This document shows positions 1-9,656 of a stretch of DNA of 64,000 nt, one piece after another. The translations under genes and the position numbers were made by a program. Position 1 is the first letter of the stretch. Each line of letters opens with the position of its first letter. The DNA comes from Brachybacterium sacelli (GTDB taxonomy: Bacteria; Actinomycetota; Actinomycetes; Actinomycetales; Dermabacteraceae), in NCBI RefSeq assembly GCF_017876545.1, contig NZ_JAGIOD010000002.1:806001-870000 (forward strand), read 5' to 3'. Under the pieces are notes generated by a model, which made no database searches, was not told the DNA's origin, and was given only the letters and a program-made list of their open reading frames with translations.

Positions 1-506
1 CGCGCCGCCTCCTCGGGCTGGTCGATCCGCTCGAGAACCCTCTCGACGGCCTGCGTGATCGTGAGCTCGCCGATCCCGAGCCGCTCCCAGTCCGGATGCA
101 GCCGGGCCGACTCCGCGGTCCCGGCCGCGACGACCTCGGCCACCTGCTCCTCGTCCCATCCCCGCACGGCCAGCCGCTCCCGCAGGACGGCCGGGGCGGC
201 ATCACACCACAGGGACCGGACCGTGATGCCGGCGATCGCCGGGGGAGCGTCGTCCGGGGAGGCGACGCCCGAGACGACGAGCTGCTCGACCCCGGCAGCG
301 CGGTGCTCGCGAGCCACGGCCCGCAGAGCACGCTCCTTGAGCGCCACCCGGTCCGCATCGTCTGCAGGTGGTGGGTAGAGCATGCCCAGCTGGTCGATGT
401 CCACGTACCCGGTCGGACGGCCCGCGGCGGCGGATCGGGAGGCGAGGGCCCAGGCGATCGTCGACTTCCCGACCCCGGGCGGCCCGGCGAGGCGCAGCAG
501 CTGCAT
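1..506 (-). CDS. P-loop nucleotide kinase-like ATPase (3' part outside window)
   Basis: The protein begins MQLLRLAGPPGVGKSTIAWA, so the Walker A motif GPPGVGKST lies at about residues 8-16, directly after the first beta strand. A later GYVDIDQLG segment resembles the second strand with acidic residue found in small kinases of the AAA/shikimate-kinase-like class. About 168 residues are visible and the C-terminus lies beyond base 1. It reads toward the window edge, and kbl follows it in the same direction upstream. The substrate cannot be told; a gluconate- or nucleoside-kinase-like fold or a small AAA ATPase are both possible. The start is the only ATG placed just ahead of the P-loop. Confidence 0.7.
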   Translation of the reverse strand, partial: MQLLRLAGPPGVGKSTIAWALASRSAAAGRPTGYVDIDQLGMLYPPPADDADRVALKERALRAVAREHRAAGVEQLVVSGVASPDDAPPAIAGITVRSLWCDAAPAVLRERLAVRGWDEEQVAEVVAAGTAESARLHPDWERLGIGELTITQAVERVLERIDQPEEAA

Positions 507-577
507 GAGCTGACCGTAAGGCGTGATGACCCGTCACGGCCAGGTCTTCTCTCCTCGTCGGAGCGCGGCCTTCGGGA

Positions 578-1792
578 TCAGCCCTGCACGGCGTCGCGGG
601 AGGAGACGAACGCCGCGACCGCGGCCTCGACGTCGGCCTCCGTGTGCGCGGCGGAGAGCTGCACCCGGATGCGGGCCTTACCCTGCGGGACCACGGGGTA
701 GGAGAACGCGGTGACGAACACGCCGCGGTCGAGCATCGCATCGGCGATCCGCGCGGCCAGAGCGGCGTCCCCGAACATCACCGGCACGATCGCGTGCTCG
801 CCGTCCAGCAGGTCGAAGCCCTCCTCGCTCATCCGGCGGCGGAACAGCTCCGCGTTGCGGAGCAGGGTGGCGCGCAGCTCGGCGCTGCCGCCGACCAGCT
901 CGAGCGCGGCCAGGGTGGCGGCCACGATCGAGGGCGCGAGGGAGTTGGAGAACAGGTAGGGGCGGCCCTTCTGGCGCAGCATCGCGACGATCTCGGAGCG
1001 TCCGGAGACGTAGCCGCCGCTGGCGCCGCCGAGGGCCTTGCCGAAGGTCCCGGTGTAGATGTCCACCCGCTCGGAGACCCCGAAGTGCTCCGGGGTGCCC
1101 GCGCCGCTACCGCCCATGAAGCCGACCGCGTGGGAATCGTCGACCATCACCAGCGCGCCGTACTCGTCGGCCAGATCGCAGATCCCCGGCAGCGGGGCGA
1201 GGTAGCCGTCCATGGAGAACACGCCGTCGGTGACGATGATCGTGCGGCGCGCCCCGGCGCCGTCGGCCTGCGCTCGGGTGGCCTCGAGCTGGGCCCGCAG
1301 ATCGGTCAGGTCGGCGTTGCGGTACCGGTAGCGGACCGCCTTGGACAGACGGATGCCGTCGATCAGGGAGGCGTGGTTCAGCTCGTCGGAGATGATCGCG
1401 TCGTCCTTGCCGAACAGCGGCTCGAACACCGCACCGTTGGCGTCGAAGCACGAGGAGAACAGGATCGTCTCCTCGGTGCCGAGGAAGGCCGAGACCGCCT
1501 CTTCCAGCTGCAGGTGCAGATCCTGGGTGCCGCAGATGAACCGCACGGAGGCCATCCCGAACCCGCGGGTCTCCAGGGCCTTCGTCGCCGCGGCCACGAG
1601 GTCGGGATGGTCGGCCAGGCCGAGGTAGTTGTTGGCGCAGAAGTTCAGGACCTCGGCGCCCTCGCGGCCCAGCTGACCGGCGATGATGCGATTGCTCTGC
1701 GGGGTCGAGATCATCCGCTCGTGTTTGAAGGTGCCGGCCTGCTCGATCGCGGCGAGCTCGGCGGTCAGCTGGTCCTTGAGGTCCGTGTACAC
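578..1792 (-). CDS. kbl: Glycine C-acetyltransferase (2-amino-3-ketobutyrate CoA ligase)
   Basis: PLP enzyme of the alpha-oxoamine synthase family. It cleaves 2-amino-3-ketobutyrate with CoA to glycine and acetyl-CoA, the second step of threonine degradation. The 404-residue product matches the usual length of about 398. Visible signatures are the N-terminal segment SNRIIAGQ, the strand [12 protein letters not shown] with the cofactor-contacting Asp and His, and the PLP lysine in TFGKALGG. The GTG start at 1792 is chosen because GGAAGGA lies 7 bases upstream and the protein then aligns from YTDLKDQL. The gene lies 104 bases downstream of tdh on the same strand, the standard partner. The spacer between them has an 18-base direct repeat. 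Confidence 0.95.
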   Translation of the reverse strand: MYTDLKDQLTAELAAIEQAGTFKHERMISTPQSNRIIAGQLGREGAEVLNFCANNYLGLADHPDLVAAATKALETRGFGMASVRFICGTQDLHLQLEEAVSAFLGTEETILFSSCFDANGAVFEPLFGKDDAIISDELNHASLIDGIRLSKAVRYRYRNADLTDLRAQLEATRAQADGAGARRTIIVTDGVFSMDGYLAPLPGICDLADEYGALVMVDDSHAVGFMGGSGAGTPEHFGVSERVDIYTGTFGKALGGASGGYVSGRSEIVAMLRQKGRPYLFSNSLAPSIVAATLAALELVGGSAELRATLLRNAELFRRRMSEEGFDLLDGEHAIVPVMFGDAALAARIADAMLDRGVFVTAFSYPVVPQGKARIRVQLSAAHTEADVEAAVAAFVSSRDAVQG

Positions 1793-1809
1793 GGGAGTCC
1801 TTCCGTCTG

Positions 1810-1853
1810 GGTCCGGGTGGGGAGAGAACTGGGGTGGTCCGGGTGGGGAGAGA
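1810..1853. repeat. 18-bp tandem direct repeat in the tdh-kbl spacer
   Basis: Two perfect copies of GGTCCGGGTGGGGAGAGA lie at 1810-1827 and 1836-1853 (26-base period), in the untranslated gap ahead of kbl. Function is unknown; it may be a simple slippage product. Confidence 0.8.
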
Positions 1854-1896
1854 GCCGGCCGGTCCGGGGTGGGCGGGGCGCGTCGGGCCGACGGCC

Positions 1897-2964
1897 TCAG
1901 CCGATGCTCTCCCAGTCCAGCAGTACCTTGCCGCCGTCGCCGGTCCGGGCGATCTCGTAGCCGCGCGCGAAGTCCGCCGCGGGGATCACGTCGGTGACCG
2001 TGCGGGTGACCTTCGCGCGCAGGTCGGGTGAGCTGGTGAGCATCGCCGACATCGCGTTCCAGGTCTCGTACATCTCGCGGCCGTAGATGCCCTGCAGGGT
2101 GAGCATCCGGGTGACGACCATCGTCCAGTCGATCTCGAACTGCTGCGAGGGCAGGCCCAGCAGCGAGATCTTGCCACCATGGTTCATGTTCTCGATCAGC
2201 TCCTGCAGCGCCCGGGGCTGGCCGGAGATCTCCAGGCCCACGTCGAAGCCCTCGCGCATCCCGAGCTCGGCCTGCGCGGTGCGCACCCGGGTGGAGGAGA
2301 CGTCGATGGTGGCGTCCGCCCCGCTCTCGGCCGCCATCTCCAGCCGGTGCGGGGCGACGTCGGTGATGGCGATGTACCGGGCCCCGGCATGACGGGCCAC
2401 CGCCACGGCCATCTGCCCGATCGGACCGGCCCCCGTGATCAGCACGTCCTCGCCGACGATCGAGAACTTCAGCGTGGTGTGGACGGCATTGCCGAAGGGA
2501 TCGAACAGGGCGCCGAGCTCGGGAGTGATCAGGTCCGTGTCGCCGTCGTGCTCGTGGACCCACACGTTGAAGTGAGGGATCACGACGTACTCGGCGAACG
2601 CCCCGTCGCGCTGGACGCCGACCGACCGGGTGCGGATGCACATCTGCTTGCGCCCCGCTCGGCAGTTGCGGCAGGTCCCGCACACCACATGGCCCTCACC
2701 GGAGACACGATCGCCGACCTGCACGTCGGTGACGTCGACCCCGACCTCCACGACCTCTCCGTAGAACTCGTGACCGGGGGTGAACGGCACCGTGTCGCAC
2801 ATCGCCCGGGCCGAGTCGTCCCAGGCCAGGATGTGCAGGTCGGTGCCGCAGATCCCGGCGCGCAGCACCCGGATCTTCACGTCCAGCGGGCCGGTCCCCG
2901 GCTCCGGCAGGTCCACCAGGCTCAGCCCGGGCCCGGGCTCCGTCTTACGCAGCGCACGCATCAT
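1897..2964 (-). CDS. tdh: L-threonine 3-dehydrogenase
   Basis: Zinc-dependent medium-chain dehydrogenase that oxidises L-threonine to 2-amino-3-ketobutyrate with NAD+; the product is handed to Kbl encoded just downstream. The 355-residue protein shows GICGTDLHI (catalytic Zn Cys), [13 protein letters not shown] (Zn His-Glu), the structural-zinc lobe [15 protein letters not shown], and the Rossmann motif GAGPIGQMA. The [12 protein letters not shown] segment is typical of Tdh. The start at 2964 is the first of two adjacent ATG codons, with GGAGGA 11 bases upstream. It is divergent from hrpA. Together tdh and kbl form a two-gene threonine-to-glycine catabolic operon. Confidence 0.95.
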   Translation of the reverse strand: MMRALRKTEPGPGLSLVDLPEPGTGPLDVKIRVLRAGICGTDLHILAWDDSARAMCDTVPFTPGHEFYGEVVEVGVDVTDVQVGDRVSGEGHVVCGTCRNCRAGRKQMCIRTRSVGVQRDGAFAEYVVIPHFNVWVHEHDGDTDLITPELGALFDPFGNAVHTTLKFSIVGEDVLITGAGPIGQMAVAVARHAGARYIAITDVAPHRLEMAAESGADATIDVSSTRVRTAQAELGMREGFDVGLEISGQPRALQELIENMNHGGKISLLGLPSQQFEIDWTMVVTRMLTLQGIYGREMYETWNAMSAMLTSSPDLRAKVTRTVTDVIPAADFARGYEIARTGDGGKVLLDWESIG

Positions 2965-3102
2965 CGCGGCAGCGATCCTCCTCGGTGTCGTCGGCCCGCC
3001 GGTGCGGACCCGCCCCCGATGGTAGACGGATCCGGGGCGCGGCTCCGCCGTCCTCGGTCGTGGCCGACGGAATTGCACGGGACCCGATGCGGTCCGGCCC
3101 CG

Positions 3103-3108
3103 TAGAGT
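3103..3108 (+). promoter_or_regulatory. Candidate -10 element of hrpA
   Basis: TAGAGT lies 9 bases before the ATG at 3118 and no clear Shine-Dalgarno is present, so hrpA may be read from a very short or absent leader. Confidence 0.4.
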
Positions 3109-3117
3109 GGGCGCGTC

Positions 3118-6100
3118 ATGACCACGCCCTCCACGACCCCCGACCTGCGCCTGTCCTATCCCGCCGAGCTGCCCGTCTCCGGGCGCCGCGAGGACATCAT
3201 GGAGGCGATCGACAAGAACCAGGTGGTCGTGATCGCCGGCGCCACCGGCTCCGGCAAGACCACCCAGATCCCCAAGATGCTGCTCGAGCTCGGGTACGGG
3301 GCCGGCGGTCGACTGATCGGCCACACGCAGCCCCGCCGGATCGCGGCCCGCTCGGTCGCCCAGCGGATCGCCGGCGAGCTCGGTCAGAAGCTGGGGGAGG
3401 GGGCCGTCGGCTTCCAGGTCCGCTTCACCAAGCAGACCGCCCGCGGCACTCGGCTGAAACTCATGACCGACGGCATCCTGCTCGCCGAGATCGCCCGCGA
3501 CCGGCTGCTGAAGCGCTATGACGCGATCATCATCGACGAGGCCCACGAGCGCTCGCTGAACATCGACGTGATCCTCGGCTACCTGCGCCAGATCCTCCCG
3601 CAGCGCCCCGACCTGAAGATCATCATCACCTCGGCCACCATCGACCCCGAGCGCTTCGCCGAGCACTTCTCCTCCAGCTCACCCGCGGGAGAGCGTGAGC
3701 CCGCCCCGATCATCGAGGTCACCGGACGCACCTACCCGGTGGACATCCGCTACCGGCCGCTCGTGCTGGAGGCCGAGGTCGACGAGGACGACGATCTCGA
3801 GGACATCCACTCCGTCGAGCGCGACCTCACCCAGGCCATCATCGACTCCGTCGACGAGCTGGCCGCCGAGGGCCCCGGGGACATGCTGGTCTTCCTGCCC
3901 GGGGAGCGCGAGATCCGAGAGATCTCCGAGGCCCTCACCGCCCACCTGGACCGCGGCACGAAGGGCCGGGCAGCGCTGCCGGTCGAGGTGCTGCCACTGT
4001 TCGGCCGGCTCTCCGCCCAGGACCAGCAGAAGATCTTCTCCCCGCCGCCCGCGGGCACCTACCGGCGGATCATCCTGTCCACCAACGTCGCCGAGACCTC
4101 GCTGACGGTCCCGGGGATCACCTTCATCATCGACTCCGGGCTCGCCCGCATCTCCCGCTACTCCCAGCGCACCAAGGTCCAGCGCCTCCCCATCGAGCCG
4201 ATCTCGCAGGCCAGCGCGAACCAGCGCTCCGGCCGCAGCGGCCGCACCGCGCCGGGCATCGCGATCCGCCTGTACTCCGAGGAGGACTTCGAGGCCCGCC
4301 CGGAGTTCACCGAGCCCGAGATCCTGCGCACCTCGCTGGCCTCCGTCGTGCTGCTGATGACGAGCCTGGGCCTGGGTGACGTGGAGTCCTTCCCGTTCGT
4401 GGAACCGCCGGCCTCCCGCGCCATCACCGACGGCGTACGTCTGCTCGACGAGCTCGGCGCCCTCGAGGACGCGCCGCGCGCACCGGGAGGCCGGCGCCTC
4501 ACCCGCGTCGGCCGCACCCTGGCCCGCTTCCCCTTGGACCCGCGGATGGCGCGGATGCTCATCGAGGCCCACCGGCTCGGTGCCCTGCGCGAGGTGCTGA
4601 TCATCGTCGCCGCCCTGTCCATCCAGGACCCGCGCGAGAGGCCGCTGGGCCAGGAGCAGCAGGCCAAGGAGAAGCACAAGCGCTTCGAGGACCCGACCAG
4701 TGATTTCCTCGCCTTCCTGAACCTGTGGAACCACCTCCAGGAGCGGCGCAAGGCGCTGTCGTCCTCCGCGTTCCGCCGCGAGGTGCGCGCCGAGCACCTG
4801 CACTACCTGCGCATCCGTGAGTGGTGGGACCTGCACGCCCAGCTGCGGGACATGGCCAAGGACGCGGACCTCTCCCGCAACGACAACGATGCCTCCCCGC
4901 AGGCTATCCATCAGGCGCTGCTGGCCGGTCTGCTCTCGCACGTCGGTCTGGTCGACGATCGCACCCGCGAGTACTCCGGCGCGCGCGGGGCCCGCTTCGC
5001 CCTGTGGCCCGGCTCGGCGCTGGCCAAGAAACGCCCCGACTACGCGATGGTCGCCGAGCTGGTCGAGACCTCCCGGCTCTGGGGCCGCACCGCCGCCCGC
5101 ATCGATCCGGCGTGGGCGGAGGAGACCGGCGCCCACGTCGTCAAGCGCTCCTACTCCGCCCCGCACTGGTCCTCGAAGCGGGCGAGCGCCATGGCCCACG
5201 AGAAGGTCACCCTCTACGGCGTACCGCTCGTCGCCGACCGAGTCGTCGGTTACGGACGCATCGACCCCGTCGCCGCCCGGGACATCTTCCTCCAGAACGC
5301 GCTCATCGAAGGGGACTGGCGCACCCGCCACCACTTCTTCCGCGACAACCGTGCGCTGATCGCCCAGCTCGAGGAGCTCGAGGCGAAGACGCGGCGCCGG
5401 GACCTGCTGATCTCCGACGAGCAGCTGTTCGCCTACTACGACGAGCGGATCCCGAAGGACGTCGTCTCCGGCGCGCATTTCGACTCCTGGTGGAAGAAGC
5501 AGCGCCACGAGACCCCGGACCTGCTCACCCTCACCGAGCAGGACCTGCTGGCCGCCGACGAGGACGCCCGCGAGGCGATCCTGGCCGATTTCCCCGACAC
5601 CTGGGTCCAGGGCGACATCACCCTGCCGCTGAGCTACGCCTTCGGCGAGGTCGGGGCGCAGGGAGCCGACGGCGTGACCGCCACCATCCCGCTGGCGGTG
5701 CTGAACCGTGTGCAGCCCCGCGGCTTCGACTGGTTGGTGCCCGGGATGCGGGAGGAGCTGGTGACCGAGCTGATCCGCTCGCTGCCCAAATCCGTCCGGC
5801 GCCATCTCGTCCCTGCCCCCGAGCGGGCGAAGACCGTCGCTGCCACCCTGCATGATGACGACCCCGACGCGGGCGAGTCGTTCCTCGAGGCCGCCGCCGA
5901 CGAACTGGTCGCGCTGCCGGGAGTGCCCGACGACCTGCCTCTGTACGGCCCCGAGTTCGACCTGTCCAAGCTGCCCGCGCACCTGCGGATGCACTTCCGG
6001 GTGGTGGACGACACGGGCCGGCAGATCGGCACCGGGGACGACCTCGAGGAGCTCGCGGGGCGGCTCAAGGCGCGCGTGGACGCCTCGGTCTCCACCGGGG

Positions 6101-6987
6101 CCGATGAACTGGCCGGTCGCGACCTGCAGTCCTTCCCCGACCAGGGCGTGCCGGGCGTCCACGAGTCCACCGTCGGCGGACTGAAGGTCACCGGCTACCC
6201 CGCACTGGTCGCGCGCCGCGGGCAGGACGGACAGCTCCAGCGGGTCGACCTCGCCGTCCTCGCCACCGCCGATGAACAGACCCTCGCCCACCGCGACGGC
6301 GTGATCGCCCTCCTGGACCGGGAGCTCGACGCCGACCTCGCGGCGGTGCTGAACGCGCTGCCCAACCCCACCAAGCTCGCCGTCGCGGGCTCGGACTACG
6401 CCTCGACCGCCGCCCTGCTGGCCGACGCCTCCCGTGCCGCCACGATCCACCTGGCCGGTGAGGCGCAGGTGCGCAGCCGCGCCGAGTACGATGCGTTGCT
6501 CTCGACGGTGCGCAGCCGGCACGACGCGCTCGCCGCGCAGGCCGTCAAGGAGGCCGCGGCGGCGCTCGCCGTCGACGCCAAGCTCCACAAGGAGCTCTCC
6601 CGCGTGCCCTCGCTGTCCGTGCTCTCCCATCTCACCCAGATCCGCGAGCATGCCGCGTCGCTGCTCGGGAACGGGTTCATCTCCCGCACGGGCCTCGAGC
6701 ACCTGCCGGATCTGCGCCGCTACCTCGAGGCCGACGTGATCCGGCTGGAGAAGCTGCCGGAGAACCCCCGCCGCGACGAGCAGCTGGCCTGGCAGATCGG
6801 CGACCTCGAGCAGTACTGGGCCGGTGCGAGGGCGAAGCTGTCGGCCCGCCGGCGCGCCGGGGGCGACGTCCGCGAGATCGACTGGATGCTCCAGGAGCTG
6901 CGCGTGAGCCTGTTCGCCCAGACACTGGGAACGAAGCAGACCGTCTCCGACAAGCGCATCCGCAAGGCGATCGCCGCGCTGAGCTGA
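3118..6987 (+). CDS. hrpA: ATP-dependent RNA helicase HrpA
   Basis: DEAH-box RNA helicase of 1289 residues, the size of E. coli HrpA (about 1300). Walker A GATGSGKTT is near residue 41, the DEAH box near residue 139 (DEAHERSLN), the SAT motif follows in ITSATIDPERF, and the C-terminal helicase motif is NQRSGRSGRTAPG. The HA2 and OB-fold regions follow, then the long HrpA-specific C-terminal region ending KRIRKAIAAL. It is expected to unwind structured mRNA or stalled translation complexes in the cytoplasm. It stands alone, divergent from tdh. A 1124-residue antisense frame across it is a codon-bias shadow. Confidence 0.95.
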   Translation: MTTPSTTPDLRLSYPAELPVSGRREDIMEAIDKNQVVVIAGATGSGKTTQIPKMLLELGYGAGGRLIGHTQPRRIAARSVAQRIAGELGQKLGEGAVGFQVRFTKQTARGTRLKLMTDGILLAEIARDRLLKRYDAIIIDEAHERSLNIDVILGYLRQILPQRPDLKIIITSATIDPERFAEHFSSSSPAGEREPAPIIEVTGRTYPVDIRYRPLVLEAEVDEDDDLEDIHSVERDLTQAIIDSVDELAAEGPGDMLVFLPGEREIREISEALTAHLDRGTKGRAALPVEVLPLFGRLSAQDQQKIFSPPPAGTYRRIILSTNVAETSLTVPGITFIIDSGLARISRYSQRTKVQRLPIEPISQASANQRSGRSGRTAPGIAIRLYSEEDFEARPEFTEPEILRTSLASVVLLMTSLGLGDVESFPFVEPPASRAITDGVRLLDELGALEDAPRAPGGRRLTRVGRTLARFPLDPRMARMLIEAHRLGALREVLIIVAALSIQDPRERPLGQEQQAKEKHKRFEDPTSDFLAFLNLWNHLQERRKALSSSAFRREVRAEHLHYLRIREWWDLHAQLRDMAKDADLSRNDNDASPQAIHQALLAGLLSHVGLVDDRTREYSGARGARFALWPGSALAKKRPDYAMVAELVETSRLWGRTAARIDPAWAEETGAHVVKRSYSAPHWSSKRASAMAHEKVTLYGVPLVADRVVGYGRIDPVAARDIFLQNALIEGDWRTRHHFFRDNRALIAQLEELEAKTRRRDLLISDEQLFAYYDERIPKDVVSGAHFDSWWKKQRHETPDLLTLTEQDLLAADEDAREAILADFPDTWVQGDITLPLSYAFGEVGAQGADGVTATIPLAVLNRVQPRGFDWLVPGMREELVTELIRSLPKSVRRHLVPAPERAKTVAATLHDDDPDAGESFLEAAADELVALPGVPDDLPLYGPEFDLSKLPAHLRMHFRVVDDTGRQIGTGDDLEELAGRLKARVDASVSTGADELAGRDLQSFPDQGVPGVHESTVGGLKVTGYPALVARRGQDGQLQRVDLAVLATADEQTLAHRDGVIALLDRELDADLAAVLNALPNPTKLAVAGSDYASTAALLADASRAATIHLAGEAQVRSRAEYDALLSTVRSRHDALAAQAVKEAAAALAVDAKLHKELSRVPSLSVLSHLTQIREHAASLLGNGFISRTGLEHLPDLRRYLEADVIRLEKLPENPRRDEQLAWQIGDLEQYWAGARAKLSARRRAGGDVREIDWMLQELRVSLFAQTLGTKQTVSDKRIRKAIAALS

Positions 6988-7352
6988 CGGCACCGGGCCC
7001 GCCACCGGGTGAACTGCGCCATCGAGGGGTCTGCCGAGAGTGTCCTGCGGCACGGGTCCGGTGTCCCGGCGGTCACCTTGCAGAACTTTTACATTCAGCT
7101 ACTGGCCGTCGTGGTGGCACGGTCTGCCTCTGCACCCCGCGGGCGGGGACGACGCGACGACCGGCGATGACGCGGTCACCGAGCAGGCATCCGTTCCGGA
7201 GAGTTCCGGTCATGATCGCCAAAAGTCTCCGCCGGTGCGGCGTCCGGCCGTCCGACCGGGGCCTTCACACGCCGTGATCACCTCGTTACGTTGGCACGGC
7301 CCGGAGCACCCGGGCGACACCTTGGCTCCCGGAACTCCGAAGGATTCTCTGT
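6988..7352. other. Intergenic region upstream of the secreted lysozyme-like gene
   Basis: 365 bases without a convincing gene. The first 30 bases contain a short CACCGGGC/CACCGGGTG repeat that could be the end of the hrpA transcript. Near its right end is a candidate MtrA-type box (listed separately), then the AAGGA ribosome-binding site of the next gene. I looked for a c-di-AMP (ydaO-type) riboswitch, which often precedes such cell-wall hydrolases, and could not support one. Confidence 0.6.
7274..7290 (+). promoter_or_regulatory. Candidate MtrA-type direct-repeat operator
   Basis: GTGATC-N5-GTTACG (11-base period) resembles the direct-repeat sites that the response regulator MtrA uses in front of actinobacterial cell-wall hydrolase genes. 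It lies about 62 bases before the start of a secreted muralytic-type protein. Assignment is inference from pattern and context. Confidence 0.4.
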
Positions 7353-7955
7353 ATGACCAGCGCGCTGACCTCTCCTCTGTCCCGACGCATGCTCTTCGCC
7401 ACCGGCGTCCTCGGCCTCGCCGCCGCGACCTCGGCCGCGACGACCGCACCCGCCTCCGCCGCGGAGGAGGAGTGGACCGAGGAGTTCATGACCCGCCCGG
7501 AGACCCGGGAGGGCTTCGCGGTCGATGCCATGGACGACTGGCAGGTCGAGAACGCGAAGTTCATCATCGCCGTGACCACGGGCCACGGGCTGGGTGAAGA
7601 GGCCGCGACGGTCGCCCTGATCACCGCGATCGTCGAGTCCTGGCTGTACAACTACGAGCCCGCCGTGGACGCCGACTCCGGCGGCCTGTTCCAGCAGCGC
7701 CCCTCGACGGGCTGGGGCACCTACGACGACGTGCGCCACAAGCAGCTCGCGATCGACGCCTTCCTCGGCGTCAGCACGCACTCCCTCGCGCCCGGCCTCC
7801 TCCAGGCCGCCCCCGACTTCGCGCAGTGGGAGCCCGGGACCGTCGCCCAGCTGGTGCAGGGCTCCGCGCACCCCGAGCGCTACGGCCAGCAGGTCCCCGC
7901 CGCCCGGACCCTCTGGGAGCGCTACGCCGACGACGTCGAGCCGTACACCGCCTGA
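7353..7955 (+). CDS. Secreted lysozyme-like/peptidoglycan-active protein
   Basis: 200-residue exported protein. The N-terminus carries SRRMLFATG followed by a hydrophobic stretch and ASAA, a Tat-like or Sec signal peptide with probable cleavage near residue 37. The mature part contains VALITAIVESWLYNYE and SGGLFQQRPSTGWGTYDD. This is the pattern seen in actinobacterial transglycosylase-like domains of cell-wall hydrolases, with the Glu of the ES pair as likely catalytic acid. The ATG at 7353 has AAGGA 8 bases upstream. It is monocistronic, between hrpA and malic enzyme. Peptidoglycan turnover is an inference; there is no separate wall-binding domain. Confidence 0.7.
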   Translation: MTSALTSPLSRRMLFATGVLGLAAATSAATTAPASAAEEEWTEEFMTRPETREGFAVDAMDDWQVENAKFIIAVTTGHGLGEEAATVALITAIVESWLYNYEPAVDADSGGLFQQRPSTGWGTYDDVRHKQLAIDAFLGVSTHSLAPGLLQAAPDFAQWEPGTVAQLVQGSAHPERYGQQVPAARTLWERYADDVEPYTA

Positions 7956-7970
7956 GCCCTCCGCGACCTC

Positions 7971-8003
7971 CGTCGGGCGCGGGGATGCCCCGGGCGTCCG
8001 ACG
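7971..8003 (+). terminator. Candidate GC-rich terminator after the lysozyme-like gene
   Basis: An imperfect hairpin, CGTCGG...CCGACG with an inner GGGG/CCCC stem, sits 16 bases past the stop codon. It has no T-tract. Confidence 0.4.
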
Positions 8004-8052
8004 TCTTCGGGCCCCCCGGTGCGCCGCGTACCCATAGGGCCTCCGGCATCGT

Positions 8053-8058
8053 TAGGCT
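8053..8058 (+). promoter_or_regulatory. -10 element of the leaderless malic enzyme gene
   Basis: TAGGCT lies exactly 7 bases before the ATG at 8066, with no Shine-Dalgarno. This geometry puts transcription start at the A of the ATG. Confidence 0.55.
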
Positions 8059-8065
8059 GAGCCCC

Positions 8066-9523
8066 ATGTCACCGCTGCCATCCGTGAGCTACTCCATCAC
8101 GATCCGACTCGAGTTCGCGGCGCGATCCGCCGCCGTCAGCGACATCACCGGCCGCATCGAGAGACACGGAGGCACCGTCACCGCTCTCGACGTGTCCGCC
8201 TCCGGGCCGGAGCGGATGCGCGCCGACATCACCGTCCTCACCGCCGGGCACGACCACGCCATGGAGGTCGTCGAGGACCTCAAGACCCTCGAGGGCGTCG
8301 AGCTCGGCAAGGTCTCCGACCGCACCTTCCTCGCGCACCTCGGCGGCAAGCTGAAGATCGAGTCGAAGGTCCCCATCCGCCACCGTGACGACCTCTCGAT
8401 GGTCTACACCCCCGGTGTGGCCCGCGTGGTCAAGGCGATCTCCGAGAATCCCGACGACGCCCGCCGGCTGACCATCAAGCGCAACACCGTCGCGGTCGTC
8501 TCCGACGGCAGCGCGATCCTGGGCCTGGGAGACCTCGGCCCGCTCGCCGCGATGCCCGTGATGGAGGGCAAGGCCGCGCTGTTCAAGCGCTTCGCCGACA
8601 TCGACGCCTTCCCCCTCTGCCTGGACGCGCATTCGGTCGACGACATCGTCTCCCACGTCAAGGCCATCGCCCCCGCCTTCGCCGGCATCAACCTCGAGGA
8701 CATCTCCGCCCCGCGCTGCTTCGAGATCGAGGACCGCCTGCGCGCGGAGCTGGACATCCCCGTCTTCCACGACGACCAGCACGGCACCGCGATCGTCGTG
8801 GTGGGCGCCCTGCGCAACGCCCTGCGCGTGGTGGAGAAGGACATCGCCTCCGCCCGCATCGTGCTCTCCGGGGCGGGAGCGGCCGGCACCGCGATCCTGC
8901 GCCTGCTGCGCGCCGCCGGCGCCCGGGACGTGGTGGTCACCGACATCGACGGCATCGTCCACGAGGGACGCGAGCAGCTCGAAGGCCGCCTGCCCTGGAT
9001 CGCGGAGGTCACCAACCCCCGCGAGCTGACCGGAACCCTCCACGACGCGATCGAGGGCGCGGACGTCTTCATCGGAGTCAGCGCCGGGAACATCCTCACC
9101 GCCCAGGACGTCACCACCATGGCCGATCGTGCCGTCGTGTTCGCGATGGCCAATCCGACCCCGGAGATCGATCCCGCCGAGGCGGCCCAGCACGCCGAGG
9201 TCGTCGCCACCGGGCGCAGCGACTTCGCCAACCAGATCAACAACGTGCTGGCCTTCCCGGGCGTCTTCCGCGGGCTGCTCGACGCCCACGCCACCCGGGT
9301 CAGCGACCGCATGCTGCTGGCCGCGGCGAACGCCCTGGCCGACGTCGTCGCCTCCGAGGAGCTCAACCCCACCTACATCGTCCCCAGCGTCTTCCACGAG
9401 GGTGTGACCAAGGCAGTGGCCAGTGCGGTCGAGCAGGTCGCCCGTGAGGAGGCCGGGACGGTCGACACCATCACCGGGGCCATGCCGGCGGTCTACGCCG
9501 ACGAGATCACCCTGGAGGGCTGA
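8066..9523 (+). CDS. NAD(P)-dependent malic enzyme with N-terminal ACT domain
   Basis: 485-residue oxaloacetate-decarboxylating malate dehydrogenase (malate to pyruvate plus CO2). Residues 1-80 (SYSITIRLEF...GVELGKVSD) form an ACT-like regulatory domain. The catalytic part follows: VYTPGVARV (Tyr), VMEGKAALFK (catalytic Lys), INLEDISAPRCFEIE and FHDDQHGTA (metal ligands), then the cofactor site LSGAGAAGTAILRLL and FAMANPTPEI. The longer upstream frame is rejected because TAGGCT sits 7 bases before this ATG, giving a leaderless start. It is monocistronic and ends in a strong hairpin. Likely roles are anaplerosis and NADPH supply; the cofactor preference cannot be read reliably. Confidence 0.93.
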   Translation: MSPLPSVSYSITIRLEFAARSAAVSDITGRIERHGGTVTALDVSASGPERMRADITVLTAGHDHAMEVVEDLKTLEGVELGKVSDRTFLAHLGGKLKIESKVPIRHRDDLSMVYTPGVARVVKAISENPDDARRLTIKRNTVAVVSDGSAILGLGDLGPLAAMPVMEGKAALFKRFADIDAFPLCLDAHSVDDIVSHVKAIAPAFAGINLEDISAPRCFEIEDRLRAELDIPVFHDDQHGTAIVVVGALRNALRVVEKDIASARIVLSGAGAAGTAILRLLRAAGARDVVVTDIDGIVHEGREQLEGRLPWIAEVTNPRELTGTLHDAIEGADVFIGVSAGNILTAQDVTTMADRAVVFAMANPTPEIDPAEAAQHAEVVATGRSDFANQINNVLAFPGVFRGLLDAHATRVSDRMLLAAANALADVVASEELNPTYIVPSVFHEGVTKAVASAVEQVAREEAGTVDTITGAMPAVYADEITLEG

Positions 9524-9542
9524 CCCCGCACGAGCGGACCTC

Positions 9543-9577
9543 ACGGGGGCGTGCACGGACACCGTGCACGCCCCCGT
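9543..9577 (+). terminator. Strong hairpin terminator after malic enzyme
   Basis: A perfect 16-bp stem (core GGGGGCGTGCACGG pairing with CCGTGCACGCCCCC) closes on a 3-base ACA loop, 20 bases past the stop codon. There is no T-run, as is common in actinobacteria. Confidence 0.85.
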
Positions 9578-9644
9578 CGTGCGTCCAGGGTGAGACGAGG
9601 CGACCGAATTTCGTATGTGGGTTACTTAATCTGGTCTGGATGTG

Positions 9645-9650
9645 TAGCGT
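9645..9650 (+). promoter_or_regulatory. -10 element of the ABC importer operon
   Basis: TAGCGT, in the extended context TGTGTAGCGT, lies 6 bases before the ATG at 9657. No ribosome-binding site is seen, so the solute-binding protein mRNA is probably leaderless. The upstream GGGTTACTTAATCTGG is AT-rich for this genome and could hold an operator. Confidence 0.5.
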
Positions 9651-9656
9651 ACCTAC

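Noticed and set aside
3679..7053. 1124-codon antisense frame over hrpA
   Set aside because: It mirrors the high-GC third-position bias of hrpA, has no domain signature and no ribosome-binding site; hrpA itself has every helicase motif.
7091..7352. c-di-AMP (ydaO-type) riboswitch before the lysozyme-like gene
   Set aside because: I looked for the conserved ydaO core and pseudoknot arms, common before such genes, and could not find a convincing match by eye.
7826..8065. 80-residue N-terminal extension of malic enzyme
   Set aside because: It overlaps the lysozyme-like gene, is Arg/Pro-rich shadow sequence, and a -10 element sits 7 bases before the internal ATG.
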